From Syngnathus acus (Eukaryota; Chordata; Actinopteri; Syngnathiformes; Syngnathidae), in contig NC_051088.1 in the NCBI RefSeq assembly GCF_901709675.1, forward strand, positions 18,425,193 through 18,489,192: a stretch of DNA of 64,000 nucleotides, given 5' to 3'. A program made the translations under genes and the position numbers. The notes beneath the pieces are model-generated. The model ran no database searches. It saw only the letters and a program-made list of their open reading frames with translations, and was not told the origin of the DNA. Numbering within the stretch: the first letter of the stretch is position 1; each line of letters starts with the position of its first letter. Below are positions 39,801 through 54,800 of the stretch, piece after piece.

Positions 39801-42800
39801 AGTTTGAAAATTATGAATACGGATATACAACATTGTATGAATACTGTGCGTGTAACATTTAAATGTTGTGTACTTCCGGCGCTCGCACATTAAAGTCATG
39901 GACATGGACAAAGTTTTAAAATGGGCCATTCATTGAAGGTGCGCCTTATATATGGACAAAGTTTTAAAATGGGCCATTCACTGAAGGTGCGCCTTATAAT
40001 CTGGTGCGCCTTATAGTGCGGAAAATACGGTAATCGATCAATTCCACAAATCTGCCATAATTCTCAATCGTCAAATAAACTACAAATAGGTTTTAATGTC
40101 CATTTGTAGTGACTGCAGCATCATACTGCAAAGTTCCGCTACACTGTAAGCAAAGAAAAAGGCCTGGTCAGTGTAACGTTGCCTTGAAAAATTGTGGCTG
40201 CTCCTCTCCAAAAGGACAGTGACTGTATTCTTTCAAGGGTCGGTTGAGATTGCGGGAAATTCTCTTACAGCAGACAGATAGTGTTGATTCAATTTAGAGC
40301 AAAGCAGCAGAGACACATCACCATGGAATGAAGTAATGGAGAGTGCAAGGCATTGGAGGCTACAAACAGTGACAAATGCAATTAGACACAAGAGACCTTG
40401 CATTCAGAGGAAGAAAATGCGGCAGTCGACAACAGAAAGTCGCTTGTGCCAGACGGTACTGGTAAACGGATGCGCATGCTTACTACTGTACTGAACATAG
40501 ATTCTTGACTTAATTGAAGGGACGTGATCAAATTGTATTATGCAATGGCATCTCGGTTTCTGTGTTTTTGTACAATTCAATTTTTCAATTCAATTCAGAT
40601 TTTGTAAATTGGCTCAGTTTTTATACAAACACTATGTAACTCGGCCACTCATTTCCTGGAATTGAGCGCCAGCACAAAGCCTCCAATGTGTTCGGGACTC
40701 AGTCTGAACCTTGTTTCTCGTTCAGTGAGCATCATTCTGCGTGTTTTTCCCAAGCATTCTGTAATGTATTCCACTGTTATTGCTCTTGTTTATCGAATAC
40801 AACTGCTAAATAAGATATAATCGGGCCAAACAAAGCGCTGCGTTCCCTTTAATGAAGAAACTTACACACACAGTACGATAGAATCAAAGTAAGAACTTCT
40901 AGCGAGGTACGAAACTAGTGTGAACGCGTCTGATTTTGGCACACTTTGTGGGAAATCCAGTGTCCCAATCAGTTCCATCCTGATGAAGAAAAAAAAAAAA
41001 AAATCAAAGAAACTGATGTTGCAGGAGTAAAAAATGAGAAAAGAAATGAGATCGCAAAGTGAGGAACAACAATAAAGAGTTAGCTAACTGCCGACATCAA
41101 TAAATACATAAAGCCTTTACTGTACTGTTTTATGTATGCGAAACTAGCTATTCATGAAAATATATATCTTCAATACTTTCAGAGAATTCCCTTTTTGTCA
41201 AAGTTTGTCGAAGAGTAATCTTGAAAAACCGTGGTTCCACTGTACTACATGATGATTGACTACACAATCCTATCTCGCATAAAAGTAGACCTTGAACGAC
41301 CTTGCGTGCTATAGTTTGGACAGAACACACAGTCCACATGCCAAAGCACCACTCCACCTGTCTGCCCATCCCTTCTTTATCACCTTTATCGCCTTCATCT
41401 CTCTCTCTCCTTCGCTGCTTGCGTAATGTCATTTCCAACACGTTGTAGTAAATCTGTTTGTACCCACATTGAATAATCTAAAAGGATTGGCCGCTGGTTT
41501 ATGGCACTGCGATTTGCGCTGGAACAAGGGTTCATCAAAACCCGAAAAAGCCAAACTACCAGGTAAACAAAATGACCCCTCCCCCACTCACTGCCCCGCA
41601 ACCCCACCTTCATTTTTCCACTGAAAGGCAATTAACTCCACATTGATAGCTCAGCAGTGCTAGGTGATCGGCCCCACTCTGCTGGCTCACTGATAAGAGC
41701 TGAAAGGCACTTTTTCCTCCCTGCATGCAAACATGCGGTGACACAAGCATACTCCCTATACATGCACTCCCAGGTTTCAGGGATTAAAGCTGTCACTCTG
41801 AGAAACGGGCCATTTTTACCGCCGCTGGATATCAGTGATGTCCACACACACCCAGGAAGTAAAGCAACATGACTGTCACTATTCCCAGTGAACACTGAAT
41901 GCGTGTTACATCAGAGTCAAACCTAAACTAATGACACCCATCGGCAAAGTGACACTTTAAATTGGCCACATCCTATTTCAATATCTTACGGGAAAGTAAA
42001 TCGTTGACTACGCAACACATGAGCACAAAACTCCTAATGTATTGATTTCCAGAGGATGTTTAGGATATGTTGTTCTGCATTTCTGATAAAGCTTCTTTTT
42101 AAACAAGCACATGAAATATGCCACCATTAGTCAGAAATGAACTATTATTAATCTTCCTGAAAGGAGACAAGCATGTTATTGCCTCCTTTAACCTTCTGTA
42201 AGTGATGTCGAGAAAGCCTGAGGCTGGAGTGGATCGATGTACACAAACACACGTGAACACTACACACAAGCGTGCGCGCACACACACATGGATCAATGTA
42301 AAAATGCACACAGTCTCCAATTTTGCTGAAGCAATCAATGATTGACTGGCAAGTTATGATATTATGAGCGAACACCTATTCAGCATAAATACCTGCAGGT
42401 ATGATTCAGATCTGTGTATTGTCCAATTTTTCATCCAGCTATTTCACTGGCTTAAAACCAGAAAATGGACGTTTACCGAGCAGTTCCTTGCTGCATCGTT
42501 AAAAAATGCCCATACTGTATCTGTTGGCCAATCAGATGATATCATATAATATAATCCTGTCTTTTACCTTGATTCTGGCCTTTGGCGCCTGCTAAACTTT
42601 AAAAGTACCAAGTTCACAATCCCCACCCACAACCACTGTCACAAGTAACGTAAAGGTTATGTAAGCATTTATTGTGCAGATAAAGCATTCCCCAGGGGGG
42701 CATTGTGCGCTTACTTTGGGAGACATGTGCATGAAATGGCATTAAGGGTACAAGTCAGCCAGAGGGGGAACAAGTCTTGAAATGTAATGAGTTCAGAGGG

Positions 42801-45800
42801 GAAAAAATAGAGCAAAAAATATTAAAAGAAACATATAAATATCACCAGGAAAACTAATGCCACTTACTGTGTTTACTTAAAATTTAGGATGTGTCAAAAT
42901 CTGCCAATTCAAAATTATTTCTATTTTTTTTTTTTTTTTTGTAATTCACTGGGTTTCACAGGAAAACAGAAGACCGCCAGTATTTCAAATTATTATGGAC
43001 AGAGAATAGAGATAAATCAGAAAATTTGAATTGACCGCATTGATCACGCAATAATCACAAGACACCAGTCACAAAGGAAGTCTATAAAAGTAATTCTTTC
43101 TTCATGTGGTTAACATGAGTAGTCGTAATAGTAGTCACATGCCAGTCATAAAGAGATCATGAGAGTCCTTCTGAGACCCTTCAGCACTGGGCACACAGTC
43201 AGTACGTTAACTAAACTACGGTAAAAAATTCAAACCAGACTTCTAACAAACCTCCGTCCTCAAATGTTGGATTAACACATTTAAGACTATCGGCTGGAAA
43301 CTGAATTTCTCTTCCATGATCTTTTAAATGCCTCAATCCATAATTCAGTATCAACACTGAACGCCCAAGCAAAGAGGAAGTGTGTAGTGGTTAATAAGGA
43401 ACTGAATACTAGTATGCTACAATGGCTAAAGAAGTCAACTTTTGGAGTTATTTTAATGAAAGAAAAACACAACTAAAATGAGTTGTAACTGTGAAATTGT
43501 GATTGAGCAAGGGAGACTATTCAAGTATCAAGAGTCGTAGCTTAAACTTGAAATGACATTTTTCAGAATTTTGGGAATCCAAGAAAATTCTAAATAAGAC
43601 CAACTTGTAAGTCTGACCCTTGTTACCCTAACAAAATAAAAAAAAGGTTGATTAATATAACAGATTTTAAAAGCAATTTTTCCCCGGTTGCCTCTGGTTT
43701 TCACCTGTATATATAGAAGGGGTCTTCTTCTTTTAAAGGGGAAGTCAACCCAAAACAATTATACACTTTATTGTGTTGTATGTGCTCCCACTTGTCCAAA
43801 CACGGCATTCTGATTAATATCACATTTGTAGAATATGAATTAAGCATAAAAAATTATCCATTCAGCCTCAGAAAACTGGCGAGCCGTGATTGATCGTGAC
43901 CTGAGACCTGACAACTGCGATGTCATTTTCAGTCGACGGCAACTGGCAAAATGGCCGACCCTGAGATGAATAAAAACGAGTGGATTTTGATTTTTATCTC
44001 ATGTTAGAAATGAAGAACGCTACCTCAGGCATTCGGCTACCACACTCACGAGACGTACAGGGGTGTAAAGACATCCCTTTAACAGCTCTGTTTCTACCCA
44101 TTAGCAAGTAGCATCTCATAAATCATCAGGAGATGAGCATCATCACCAGCACCAACCAAATTTACTAAGCATATGCATCTGGCACTTCAGAGGGAAGTGT
44201 GCAAAAAAAAATAAATCAAGAGAGCAAGAGGGTTCTCTCTCTACCCTCTTGGTAGGGTTGGTATTGGTTTGTGTTTTCCACATGACCTGACTCTACACGC
44301 CAGGAATCTTGGTCTTTGGAGTACGGAAGTACTTGTATGTGCGGCTCCTCAAGCTTAACTTGAATACAGTGATTTCTCCAGATTATTTTCTGTCTATATG
44401 CTGAAAATGGCACAGTCTGTATATATACACAAATACGTCTGTATCTGTATAAGTCCTTCAACTCGGTGGAAACAGTCATGCTCATAGACGCAGCAGAAAA
44501 GCATACTTTTGGAGCGAGGACGAAACCTACTTCGTTATTTCTGTGGTGAGTGAAATGAATATAATGTGTTTCATTTATGGTAGAAGAGGAAATGACGTCT
44601 ATATGCGTCATGGCGTCAATGTGTGTTGTGGTTTCAGTTGGGGTAGCTTCGTGCGTGTAGCGTTGTCTGTTCAGGCATGTAAACGCGTTATTCCTAATGT
44701 TTGAGAAACCGTACTTTTGATCTTAACTGATTGACTGCATGTAAACAGTCATTGATGAGAAAAAAAACATAGCTGGCCCAATGGCGAAGGGATTCAAAAG
44801 CACCGCAATTACATAAACATTGGCTGTGCAATATATACAGGCGATAGAGGAAATTAAAACAAAGAGACGGATACTCTGAGCAGATGTCCCTTTGACAGGT
44901 TTGAAAGTCCAGATATGACATCAGCACTTATCACAGTCTCTGGCATCAGGCCTGCTTCCTGAGAGCCTCCAAAATATACTCATCCCCTGCTTTTTTTTTG
45001 CTTGCCATTTTCTCTTGGCTGGTCACATTCATTCATTAATACAATTTTCATTTATCTAAAGCATCTCGCCCTTGTTCTCTCCCATTGTCTTTAAAATCAA
45101 CAATCACAAAGTCTCTAGTAGTACGGTGCAGGACTTTGTCTAATCAAGCAGAACAATTGAAAACTATTTTATATCACCATGTTTGACAAATGCTCTTTAT
45201 TACAAGTACAGATTTTTAATCTCATTATTCATTTAGTTACCTTCTCCACTTCAGCATTTGGCTTTTGGACTAGTGAATTAAACGTTTGAACATTGTCGCA
45301 TTGCTATTTAACCTGATTTGTCACCTGCCTTGGTACTTCCACTGAGTTGAGCAAAGTACCGGACCCATAAAAGTGCCGAGCGTCATGTTCTAGTAAGCTT
45401 CTGACACCATCACGTGCATTACTTGTGTGTTTAAATTAGTAGTTTCAGGGTCATCACAGCAATAAGCACGTTCAGTGACTTTGCCAGGAAAAATGCAAGC
45501 ACGTTTGTGGAGTTCCCAGTTTCGTATGGCGAAATATACTTCATGACTCACTGACAGTACGTCATAATCACAAAGTGAAACTGCAGCAAGACTAGGCATT
45601 AGAGTTGCGGCACAAACTACAAGTTTTACGAGTTTTTCCGATTTGCTTTGTGTTCACTTGAGATCGCAAACTTGAGATACGAGTGCTATATGATGTCAGT
45701 GACTCAACTCAGATCAGAACAAAAGAAATTTGGATACTGTGTGTCAGGGGAGCCCATTGAGAGGCTCTACCGAGCCCATTTTATGTTTTCCTCCTCAAAC

Positions 45801-48800
45801 ACACCACACCCTGAAACATGTTGGGTTGAAAACAACAGTTTTAAGGGTGCTGGTTCAAGTAGGCTTTGCAGAAGCCTGATAACGATTCTGATGATTTGAA
45901 TGTTAGAGGAGGGACACTTCAAACAAGCTAAAAAAGGGGCTCTCGAGCACCAAACTTGGGCACCCCTGCTGTAGTATGTTGTGAGGTGAAGTGCAATTAA
46001 AATATAGACTGCAGTGTGATAAATAACAAGCACCCATCAGAGCAGGGACACAGTATCTGCTCAGCCCCCGAATACTCTGCTGCACCACAGTCCATGTGTG
46101 CTTATCAGCTTACAGTGTGCATTTGCGACCCCTCCCCTGAGTCATCATGTCTGCTGAGACGTTACACGGCACAGAGACCAGATGCGCTGAAAGCTTGCAC
46201 ATGGACACTGCAGTGGTGCCAGGACCCTTTGTTTTTTTCCTCTGCTGTAAGCAAATGGTAAAAAAACAGATCAGAGGGAGGGAGCGTGAAAAATGGAATG
46301 AGGTAGACAGATTGCAACTATTTGTGTGTGCGTTAGACAGAGAGCGAGATGGAGAAATGCACTCTCTTTTCCGAGCACAAACTCAAGTCTTCTCAGCTGT
46401 CGCTATTGACTGCATCAATGAGCAAAAAATAGCCTGCACCAAGAGATGTGGGGGGAAAAAAACGAAAAGCGAGGTTAACGGAACTGACAAGTTGCTGTAC
46501 TCAATATTATTTCTGCACCAATTGAAAATACAAATATATCAAAATTAGGGATGCACCGAAATAAAAATTCTTGGCCGAAACCGAAAACCAAAAATGAGGA
46601 AACCAAGGCCGAAAACCGAAAACCGAAACACCGAAAGAAATGATTATGTCAGTTATTAGAACCACAGCATTTATGGCTACATGTGTACTAACCTCACTAA
46701 AATCAAGGCATTGCAATAAACCAGTTACAAAAGTATGAGAATATTTATTTAGCACTGACATTACAACAATGCACAATATAAATGAAAATTCAAAAATAAA
46801 ATAAAAATAAAATGTTTAACTTGACCCCACTCGTGTACATTAAATAATAATTTACAGGCTTATAACTGACTGGCCTGCTGAAAGACTGTAAAATTAAATA
46901 TGTTCTCTTATAAAAACACAAAGTGCATAAGTCAAGTGCCTTTTACATTTTGTTCTGTGTGTACAACATAAAAGTGTATCAAAACAATGGTTACCATAGC
47001 CTTTATCAACAACAAATCCACCAAGAATTGTGGATGCACAAACTTAACTTGCCTTTTCAAAAACGTCCGCCACAGACGGAGTGGGCGTGCTCGGTGTCAG
47101 TTTCCTTTTCTGTGTCGCCTTCTTCTCATATTCAGAACGGCGATCGGGATGTTTGGATTTCAGGTGATGAATTAAACCCGACGTGGAGAAACTTTTTGCA
47201 GATTGAAATTTCAGCATTGCATGTTTTGCAAATCGCTATCCGTGGGTCTTTCTCTGAGATAGTGAAATCAGTCCACACCGCAGACATGCTGGCTCTTATC
47301 CCGTTTTCCCGCGTGCTGGCTGCGCTGTTTGCTTACGTCATCACAAGTTTCGGCCGTGTTGTTTCGGTGATTTAGGTCTTTCGGCCAAAAACCGAAAATG
47401 CACTTTTGGGTCATTTTCGGCCGAAAATTTTCGGTGGCCGAATTTTCGGTGCATCCCTAATCAAAATGCCTTGTTGCTCCACACAAGTTTTTAAACAATT
47501 ATTTTGTTTAGAACAGTATAATAGTGCGTTATTCAAATTTTTTTTTTCTTCCAATGATGTGCTGACAAAATCTGCTAAACAAAGGTCATGAAAGGTGAAC
47601 CGTGAGCGAGGCAACACTATTTAAGCTGGAGTTGCTTCGAAAGACGTTGTCAGACTAAGCTTTCTTCCATCTTCATTTGTATGTAGCCCTGCTGTTTTTC
47701 CAGAGTATTTTTTGTATTCTGCATCCATCTCTGTACTCTGTTATTCCTTTGAATTTTTATTTGTATAGACTATTTTTTGACTTCCGTGTCCTGTCTGTCA
47801 ATAGTCACAGAATGTACATGGCACACATTTACAAAATGTTTAGATACATGTACTGTATGTAAATCTACCATAATTATTGATCACTGGGTTACTAATGTCC
47901 TTATCTAAAGGGAGTCTAATAGTTTGTGGTCAAGTATGTATACTGTATCAATTGTTGGCACAAAGCTGACACTTGAACACTTGTTTAGGCGGAAATAAAT
48001 CCAATTGGCACATGATCAATTGCAGACATGACACTTTCATTGCAGAATACTACTCCATGGAATGTTCTTGTTTTGACTGTTGGAAAACCTGTTTGCCATC
48101 TTACAGGATGGTGACAGATTTCTGGCAGGACTGGGGCCACCAAATAATGATTCATTCTTGCAGGGGCTCTGCATCTCCCTTCTGTCGGCTCATTTCCGCT
48201 GGCTTTTGTATTTGGCGGGTGGGTACCCAGAACATTCTCCACATTATGGTAATAGCTGGACTGCTGCTACGGTACATGAAATGCTCAGGAAAGACCCACG
48301 GTACACACTGTGTAAACAGACAACGTAAAGAATGTCGTCTGACACATGCAGGTAATGCTCTTGTATTTTACTGCTTGTTTGCCACATTTTGTGGTCACAA
48401 TTGTTTATATCCGCAACCTAAATTCCTCTAAGGAATTTCTTTATTCATTCTATATGTTGTCAATATAAATATTAAAATACCATATATTGGAGTCTTTTAA
48501 AGATCTAAAAATATCCATAGAACTTAATTAACAAAGTTTGTATCAGCCTCACTAAAGATTCAAGTATTTAGTCAAGTATGAACAAATACAATTGTTTCTT
48601 TTACATATACAGCACATTGCGATTGTGGGAGGGCTTAATTTCCCAAGCTTTGCTCCTGTTCTTTCATTTTTTAACATTTTCATAAACTTGTCCTAAAGGG
48701 ATCATTCGATTGATCGGCTAATCTCAGTTACATTTCTGCTGTGGACACAGAATCGGAGTACAGCAGGTAAAAAAAGTATTTTTTACACTGCACATTAGGA

Positions 48801-51800
48801 GCTGAAGTGTTTGTAGGGGGAGGATGCATGTATAAAAATAATAAGGGAGCTAATGACCAACCACTGAATGTGAATTTTACCATAATGCTGATGAAAATCA
48901 GCTTTGTCTATTATTCTATTATGATTCTTGAATTTTCTAAGCGGTCTCCAGGGTATCTTATACATGAATCTTCCAAGAACTCAACTAATTGTTTGTGTTT
49001 GCTGCCATGGCCAATACAAGGTGTTGATCTTGTTACATTGCCAGATCCATCCATGCATATCCCAGCTCTCTAATTTGGATGATTGGGTGTCAAGTCTCCA
49101 CACCTTCCCCAAACAGTCCATGCAATTGGAAAGTGGCAGGCAGAGTAGATATGGGGGGAGGGTCGAGGGTCATCTTTTATAGGTTTTGTTGCACAACTAG
49201 CTCAATGATGCTCTGTGCACATAACAGCCTCAGCAGAGAGCTCAGAAGTGACTTGTACATATGGAATTTTGTTTTTTAATCAGCTCGACATACAGTTATC
49301 ACATTGCTATCATCCCATGCATTGGGTTTATACATTACTGGCCTCATCACCTGGGATATATGCCAGCTCATTTACGGGTCAGTTTGACCTCAAACACAAG
49401 ACCACTGTTACCATGGTAACAATCTCAGTAACAAAGGCAGCTCCAGGCCAAGTCAACAAAGACTGGGATTCTCCTCAGGATGATTAGGTTACATAAATGA
49501 TTAGAACGTGAACATAAGAGCTTTCAGCCCACCCTTGCACTCCCCCCTCAACTCTACACGTAGACCAGTACAAACAGCGGCCCGCCTCTTTCCTAGATCA
49601 CCTCTAGTGCACTCGGCCACACCATCTGTCCGTGGTAAGAGATCTTGATAATAGTGGTTGGACGAGTGTCATCTTACAGACACTACTACTATGAGGAACT
49701 AAAAGATGCTGCAAGGTTGCCTTTGCACAGAGTTGGGGAATTTGGGTTGTAAAACCCGTGATGAAACTGGAGGAAGTTTCATAGTTGGAGGCACATTTTG
49801 CACAAGGGGATTACGAGAACGAATGTATCAAACGATGCTTAACGGTATTGAGTAAAAATAGATGTACGTACATACTACTGTGTTTATAGAGGGCGAGAGA
49901 TCTTTTTTAAATTTAGTTAAATAGGCAAAAAGGTTAGCAGTTATCCAGTGGATATATATAAATTCTATATTCTTAAAATTTTATTTTTCTGAGTATCAAC
50001 ATTTAGAGACTGTTTTTAAACAAGCCTTCCAATGATAGCAGTGCTTGTTTTCAAAAATATACGATTTTATTCCCAATTATTATACACTGCAGTGTTTCAA
50101 GACGTTTTAGAAGTTTGATAGAACTTGAAATAGTCATCTGTCGAATATGTAGCATTGGCAGGTTGTATTTGCTGAAACCGAAAGCTCAAAAATATGTATC
50201 TTAACAGGTTAAGTAACATTTTAACAATGACCTCATTTGGTAGCAGCTTGGTAATTCATACAGCTGTTGAACTGCTTCCGTTTGAATTTCTTTCCAGAAC
50301 GTCCAAATAGCCTCCCAGAGTGTCGGTTTACGGATGTGAACTGCCTCGCAACCTTTTTCACAACCTGTTTTCAAAAATAAAAACAAGGAGTTATTGTTTG
50401 GAGGCTTGTTTAAAAACATGATATGTTTGGAAATTGCTGTTTACAATTAACCAATCACATTCCAACTTGTGTTAAATGGAAGTTCCCTGGCACTATTTAA
50501 AGGGCTCCTGATTGACACTTTAAAAAGTTCAGTCCTTCTTTGCTGTTTTTGACATTATTTCAGTATAAATCAATTTCCAAGGCATATAATATACTATACT
50601 AATATACCCTTGGAACACAGCAAAGACAGTCATCGTCAAGTGGGGAAAATATGGCACAACAGTAACACTACCAAGAGCTAGGCGTCTCTCCAAAGTTGAT
50701 GAAAAGATGCGAAAGAAATCTTGTCAGAGAACTGCTAAGAGGCCAACAGCAACACTGGAGAAGCGGCAGGAATTCCTGGCAAGTACTGGCTGATTAAAAC
50801 ATGTGACAGAAATCCCCCAACCTTTCACATGTCTGGGCTATGGGCTTGGCCAGCTACGTTTTGTAGATACTTGAAATTTCCTAAATGGATGAGGGAACTT
50901 CTATACATGGTTCAAAAGATGTTTGGCAAAAATAAATCTGATTATCACCAATATAACTCCATACTTTCAATTAGGGATGCACCGAAATAAGAATTCTTGG
51001 CCGAAACCGAAAACCAAAAATGAGGAAACCAAGGCCGAAAACCGAAAACCGAAACACCGAAAGAAATGATTATGTCAGTTATTAGAACCACAGCATTTAT
51101 GGCTACATGTGTACTAACCTCACTAAAATCAAGGCATTGCAATAAACCAGTTACAAAAGTATGAAAATATTTATTTAGCACTGACATTACAACAATGCAC
51201 AATATAAATTCAAATTCAAAAATAAAATAAAAATAAAATGTTTAACTTGACCCCACTCATGTGTACATTAAATAATAATTTACAGGCTTATGACTGACTG
51301 GCCTGCTGAAAGACTGTAAAATTAAATATGTTCTCTTATAAAAACATCCGCCACAGACGGAGTGGGCGTGCTCGGTGTCAGTTTCCTTTTCTGTGTCGCC
51401 TTCTTCTCATATTCAGAATGGCGATCGGGATGTTTGGATTTCAGGTGATGAATTAAACCCGACGTGGAGAAACTTTTTGCAGATGCACCCCCTCTTGAAA
51501 TTTCAGCATTGCATGTTTTGCAAATCGCTATCCGTGGATCTTTCTCTGAGATAGTGAAATCAGTCCACACCGCAGACATGCTGGCTCTTATCCCGTTTTC
51601 CCGCGTGCTGGCTGCGCTGTTTGCTCACGTCATCACAAGTTTCGGCCGTGTTGTTTCGGTGATTTAGGTCTTTCGGCCAAAAACCGAAAATGCACTTTTG
51701 GGTCATTTTCGGCCGAAACTTTTCGGTGGCCGAATTTTCGGTGCATCCCTACTTTCAATGGAGACTATTTTTTGTTGGTTGAAACTGGGGCCTTCGTTAA

Positions 51801-54800
51801 GGTAGGAGGAATTATGAACAGTTTGACATAGCACTCAGAGTTAGCACAGAACCTTCAAGATTCTGTGAGAAATATATAGATCAGGGGTGTCAAACTCATT
51901 TTTTTTCAAGGGCCGCATTGTAGTCGTAGCTTCTTTCGGAGGGCCATTATGACTGTCACCCCAAATAAATGTATGAGCACCTCATATTATATACAGTAAA
52001 AGCTACAAAACAAACTGACAAATAACTCGTTTTCAAATCAGACGAATAAAAACCGGTCAAATATTTAAAGAAAAAAAATATTAAAAGTGAAGACAATTTG
52101 CAATTCTAGTAATGACACGAATTTGATGCACAATTTGTCTTCGCGGGCCACATAAAACGATGTGGCGGGCCGTATCTGGCCCCCGGGCCTTGAGTTTGAC
52201 ACCAGTGATATAGATGAAGAGGAACTTAATCATTTTGCACGACAATAACCCATCACACGAGTCCATTTCGCTTAAAGCAAACAATGGAAAATACTGTTGA
52301 CGTGCGAGCAGTTCACATTGGTAATTGTGGTTTTCGAATCCTTTAAGGGCCGGATATCTGAATACATTCTGTGGCGCCGGTGGTCCCCATTTGGTGTGAG
52401 CGAGGCCCAAGTTTCCAGTGTCACCGGCCAGTTATGTACCTCATATATCCTTCCGGTTGCGTGTCCATGCACGTGCACGGTCGGTGAAAGGCTTTAAGAG
52501 GATTGCTCATGCCTCGGACTGACTCAGAGTGCAATGAACCCGTGCGCTATTGATGTTTAACTCAAAACTGTATTAACAATGAAATTTTGAGTCACATGTC
52601 CTTGGTCTGCGCACATACATTTAGAAGTGTACTACTCCAGCATGCTGTCGTTTAGCTGGTCGCAAAAACAACAATTTAGCTCCACTTTGACAAAGAGCAG
52701 GTGAAGTGAAGGTCTAAAAAGTCCAGTTTGCCCTCCTAAACAAGAGGCTGGGTGTTAGGCACAAATGGCTGCTACTGCAGTATCCTTTGGGATGTTTGCC
52801 CAGGTCATCATGGGAGCGAGGATAGCAGGTTTCTATGGTTGCAGTGACAAGAAATAAGAGTTAGTCTTCGTTGCGAATAAGCCCTGCGGGAACCATAGCA
52901 ACTGCAGTGAAAATGTCAAACACTAGCCTTTCATGCTCCAGCCACAAGAATTAGAGTGATTAAAATGGCATCCATTAAACTCACTATGTTGTCCTTTAAA
53001 GCCATGTTGTATTTGTTATTAGGGGTGCCAGTTGAAATATTTAATTTAAAAAAAAAAAGGCGTCTGTAAGACTTTTGATTACGCATTCCGTACATTATCT
53101 CTATTTTGACATTCCTGTGACCATTGTCATTTGCAAAAGAACCTTGTGAGGCAGACGAGAGAGGGATAGCCAGAGGCCTCTGGGCTGAATATGTTCTGCT
53201 TGATAAATGCAATAAGTCATCAGTGTGCCATCATATGAGCACAAGTTTTGCTATAGAAATCTGATCATAAACACTCTTAGTATGAAATGTAGAATGCAAA
53301 CACACCATTTCACCATAGTTTCCACAAGGCAGTAATAACTTAACATGGCTATAAAACTTGACAAGAAAAGCAACTTTACAAGGCTATGATTAGAGGTTAA
53401 GACGCTACATTGGTAATGTTTTTTGGGGTTTATGTCCTAAACGGTGTTACTCATCAATCTAATAAGGAAGCAAAGTTCCAAGTTAATCATTTACCATCAT
53501 TAACTAAGGCCAGGTCATTCTAACGCATCAAGACCATGTCTAAATACTTCTGGTCTTGTTCCATTTTCTTCTATTGCGGTGTGAAAACTGAGCAGCCTGG
53601 AACATATCTGTCTGATCTTTATTGGCTTGTTCTCTTTTAGTAAACTACCACTCCACCGCCAGTGCCAGTTCTTACCCAAATTAGGATGCAAATGGTTTTG
53701 AGGACGTTGGGAAGGTACTTTCAACAGGACAGTCAGTCATAGGTAGATTAAACAATCACATACCGTATGTGCATAACAAAAGGCACCAATGTGTTTTGTG
53801 TGTTTAACCAGTTAAAAAGAAAAAAAAAAAATTGGCAACCTGAAATGAAATATGCCACAAAAACAGCAAATCTGCCTGTAATTTGGATTTTTAGGATAGT
53901 GTCGGCACAACATGAATCATAACCTACAAGCCTATTGTTACCACAGCAGTCCATGCTGATGGCGCTTGATAAATCACTGTAATATACCATAAACATCATT
54001 AAACTTTGAACCCAACTTAGGTTGATTCATCTATGACCCGTTTGTTAGGCCTGCCACATGATTGCTACTGCTACTTATGGTTCGATAAATGAAGTCGTGT
54101 TTTTCCAGGCCTGACAAATTCTTATTGGCTACATTCTTTCCAAAACCTCTTCAGAAGATTACGTTTGAGATGACCATCGTGGAAAGGAGAAGATTGTTTG
54201 TTGTGAGCTGGTTGGGATAGGAACCAGGCAACCAGGGGAGAGGAAAGAGAAAGCGGTGGGCCTCCAACAATGACAGGAAAACCAGCAGCATTTGCCACAC
54301 ATTCAAGAAATGTACACTGTAGGCAAGCGTCACATATTGTGATTCATGCAAGTACACAAACGCACACAACAATTAAAACCTGGCTTGACATGATATTGTT
54401 CTTCAATGTTCAGATTTTGGTTTAGTTTTAAATTTGCATTTCCAATTCTGGTTAAAATAAAGTTGTTTTTATGAAAAAGAATTGACTTTCTGTCTTTATC
54501 CTACCATAAATCTTTAGTGGTCCGTTTTGAACCGCAACGCCACACCATTATTGTTAATTATTTTAAATAAAATACAAATTTAGATATTGAGATTTTTTTT
54601 CACAAATGTATGCTTTTATTGCAAACAAGTTAATGATTTGATTTTAGAACAGATCTAAACCTAAAGGAGGACACTTTATGTTGACAATATTTTTTTTGTA
54701 CATAAATCTTTATTTGTAATTCAGATAATTATTTTTCTTCATTTATAATTTTGATTTCCAAATATTTTCAACCCCAACACTACAAAGAGTTCAAAAGTTC

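Noticed and set aside
44216-44611. Open frame of about 130 codons, minus strand
   Set aside because: No domain, no splice context and a composition like random AT-rich sequence; likely chance.
46923-47375. Plus-strand frame of about 150 codons
   Set aside because: Lies within hAT copy 1, opposite the BED-finger coding strand.
47973-48431. Open frame of about 150 codons, plus strand, in b4galt5 intron 1
   Set aside because: Starts on TTG rather than ATG, is Cys/His-rich without a pattern, shows no recognisable domain, and lies in ordinary AT-rich intron.
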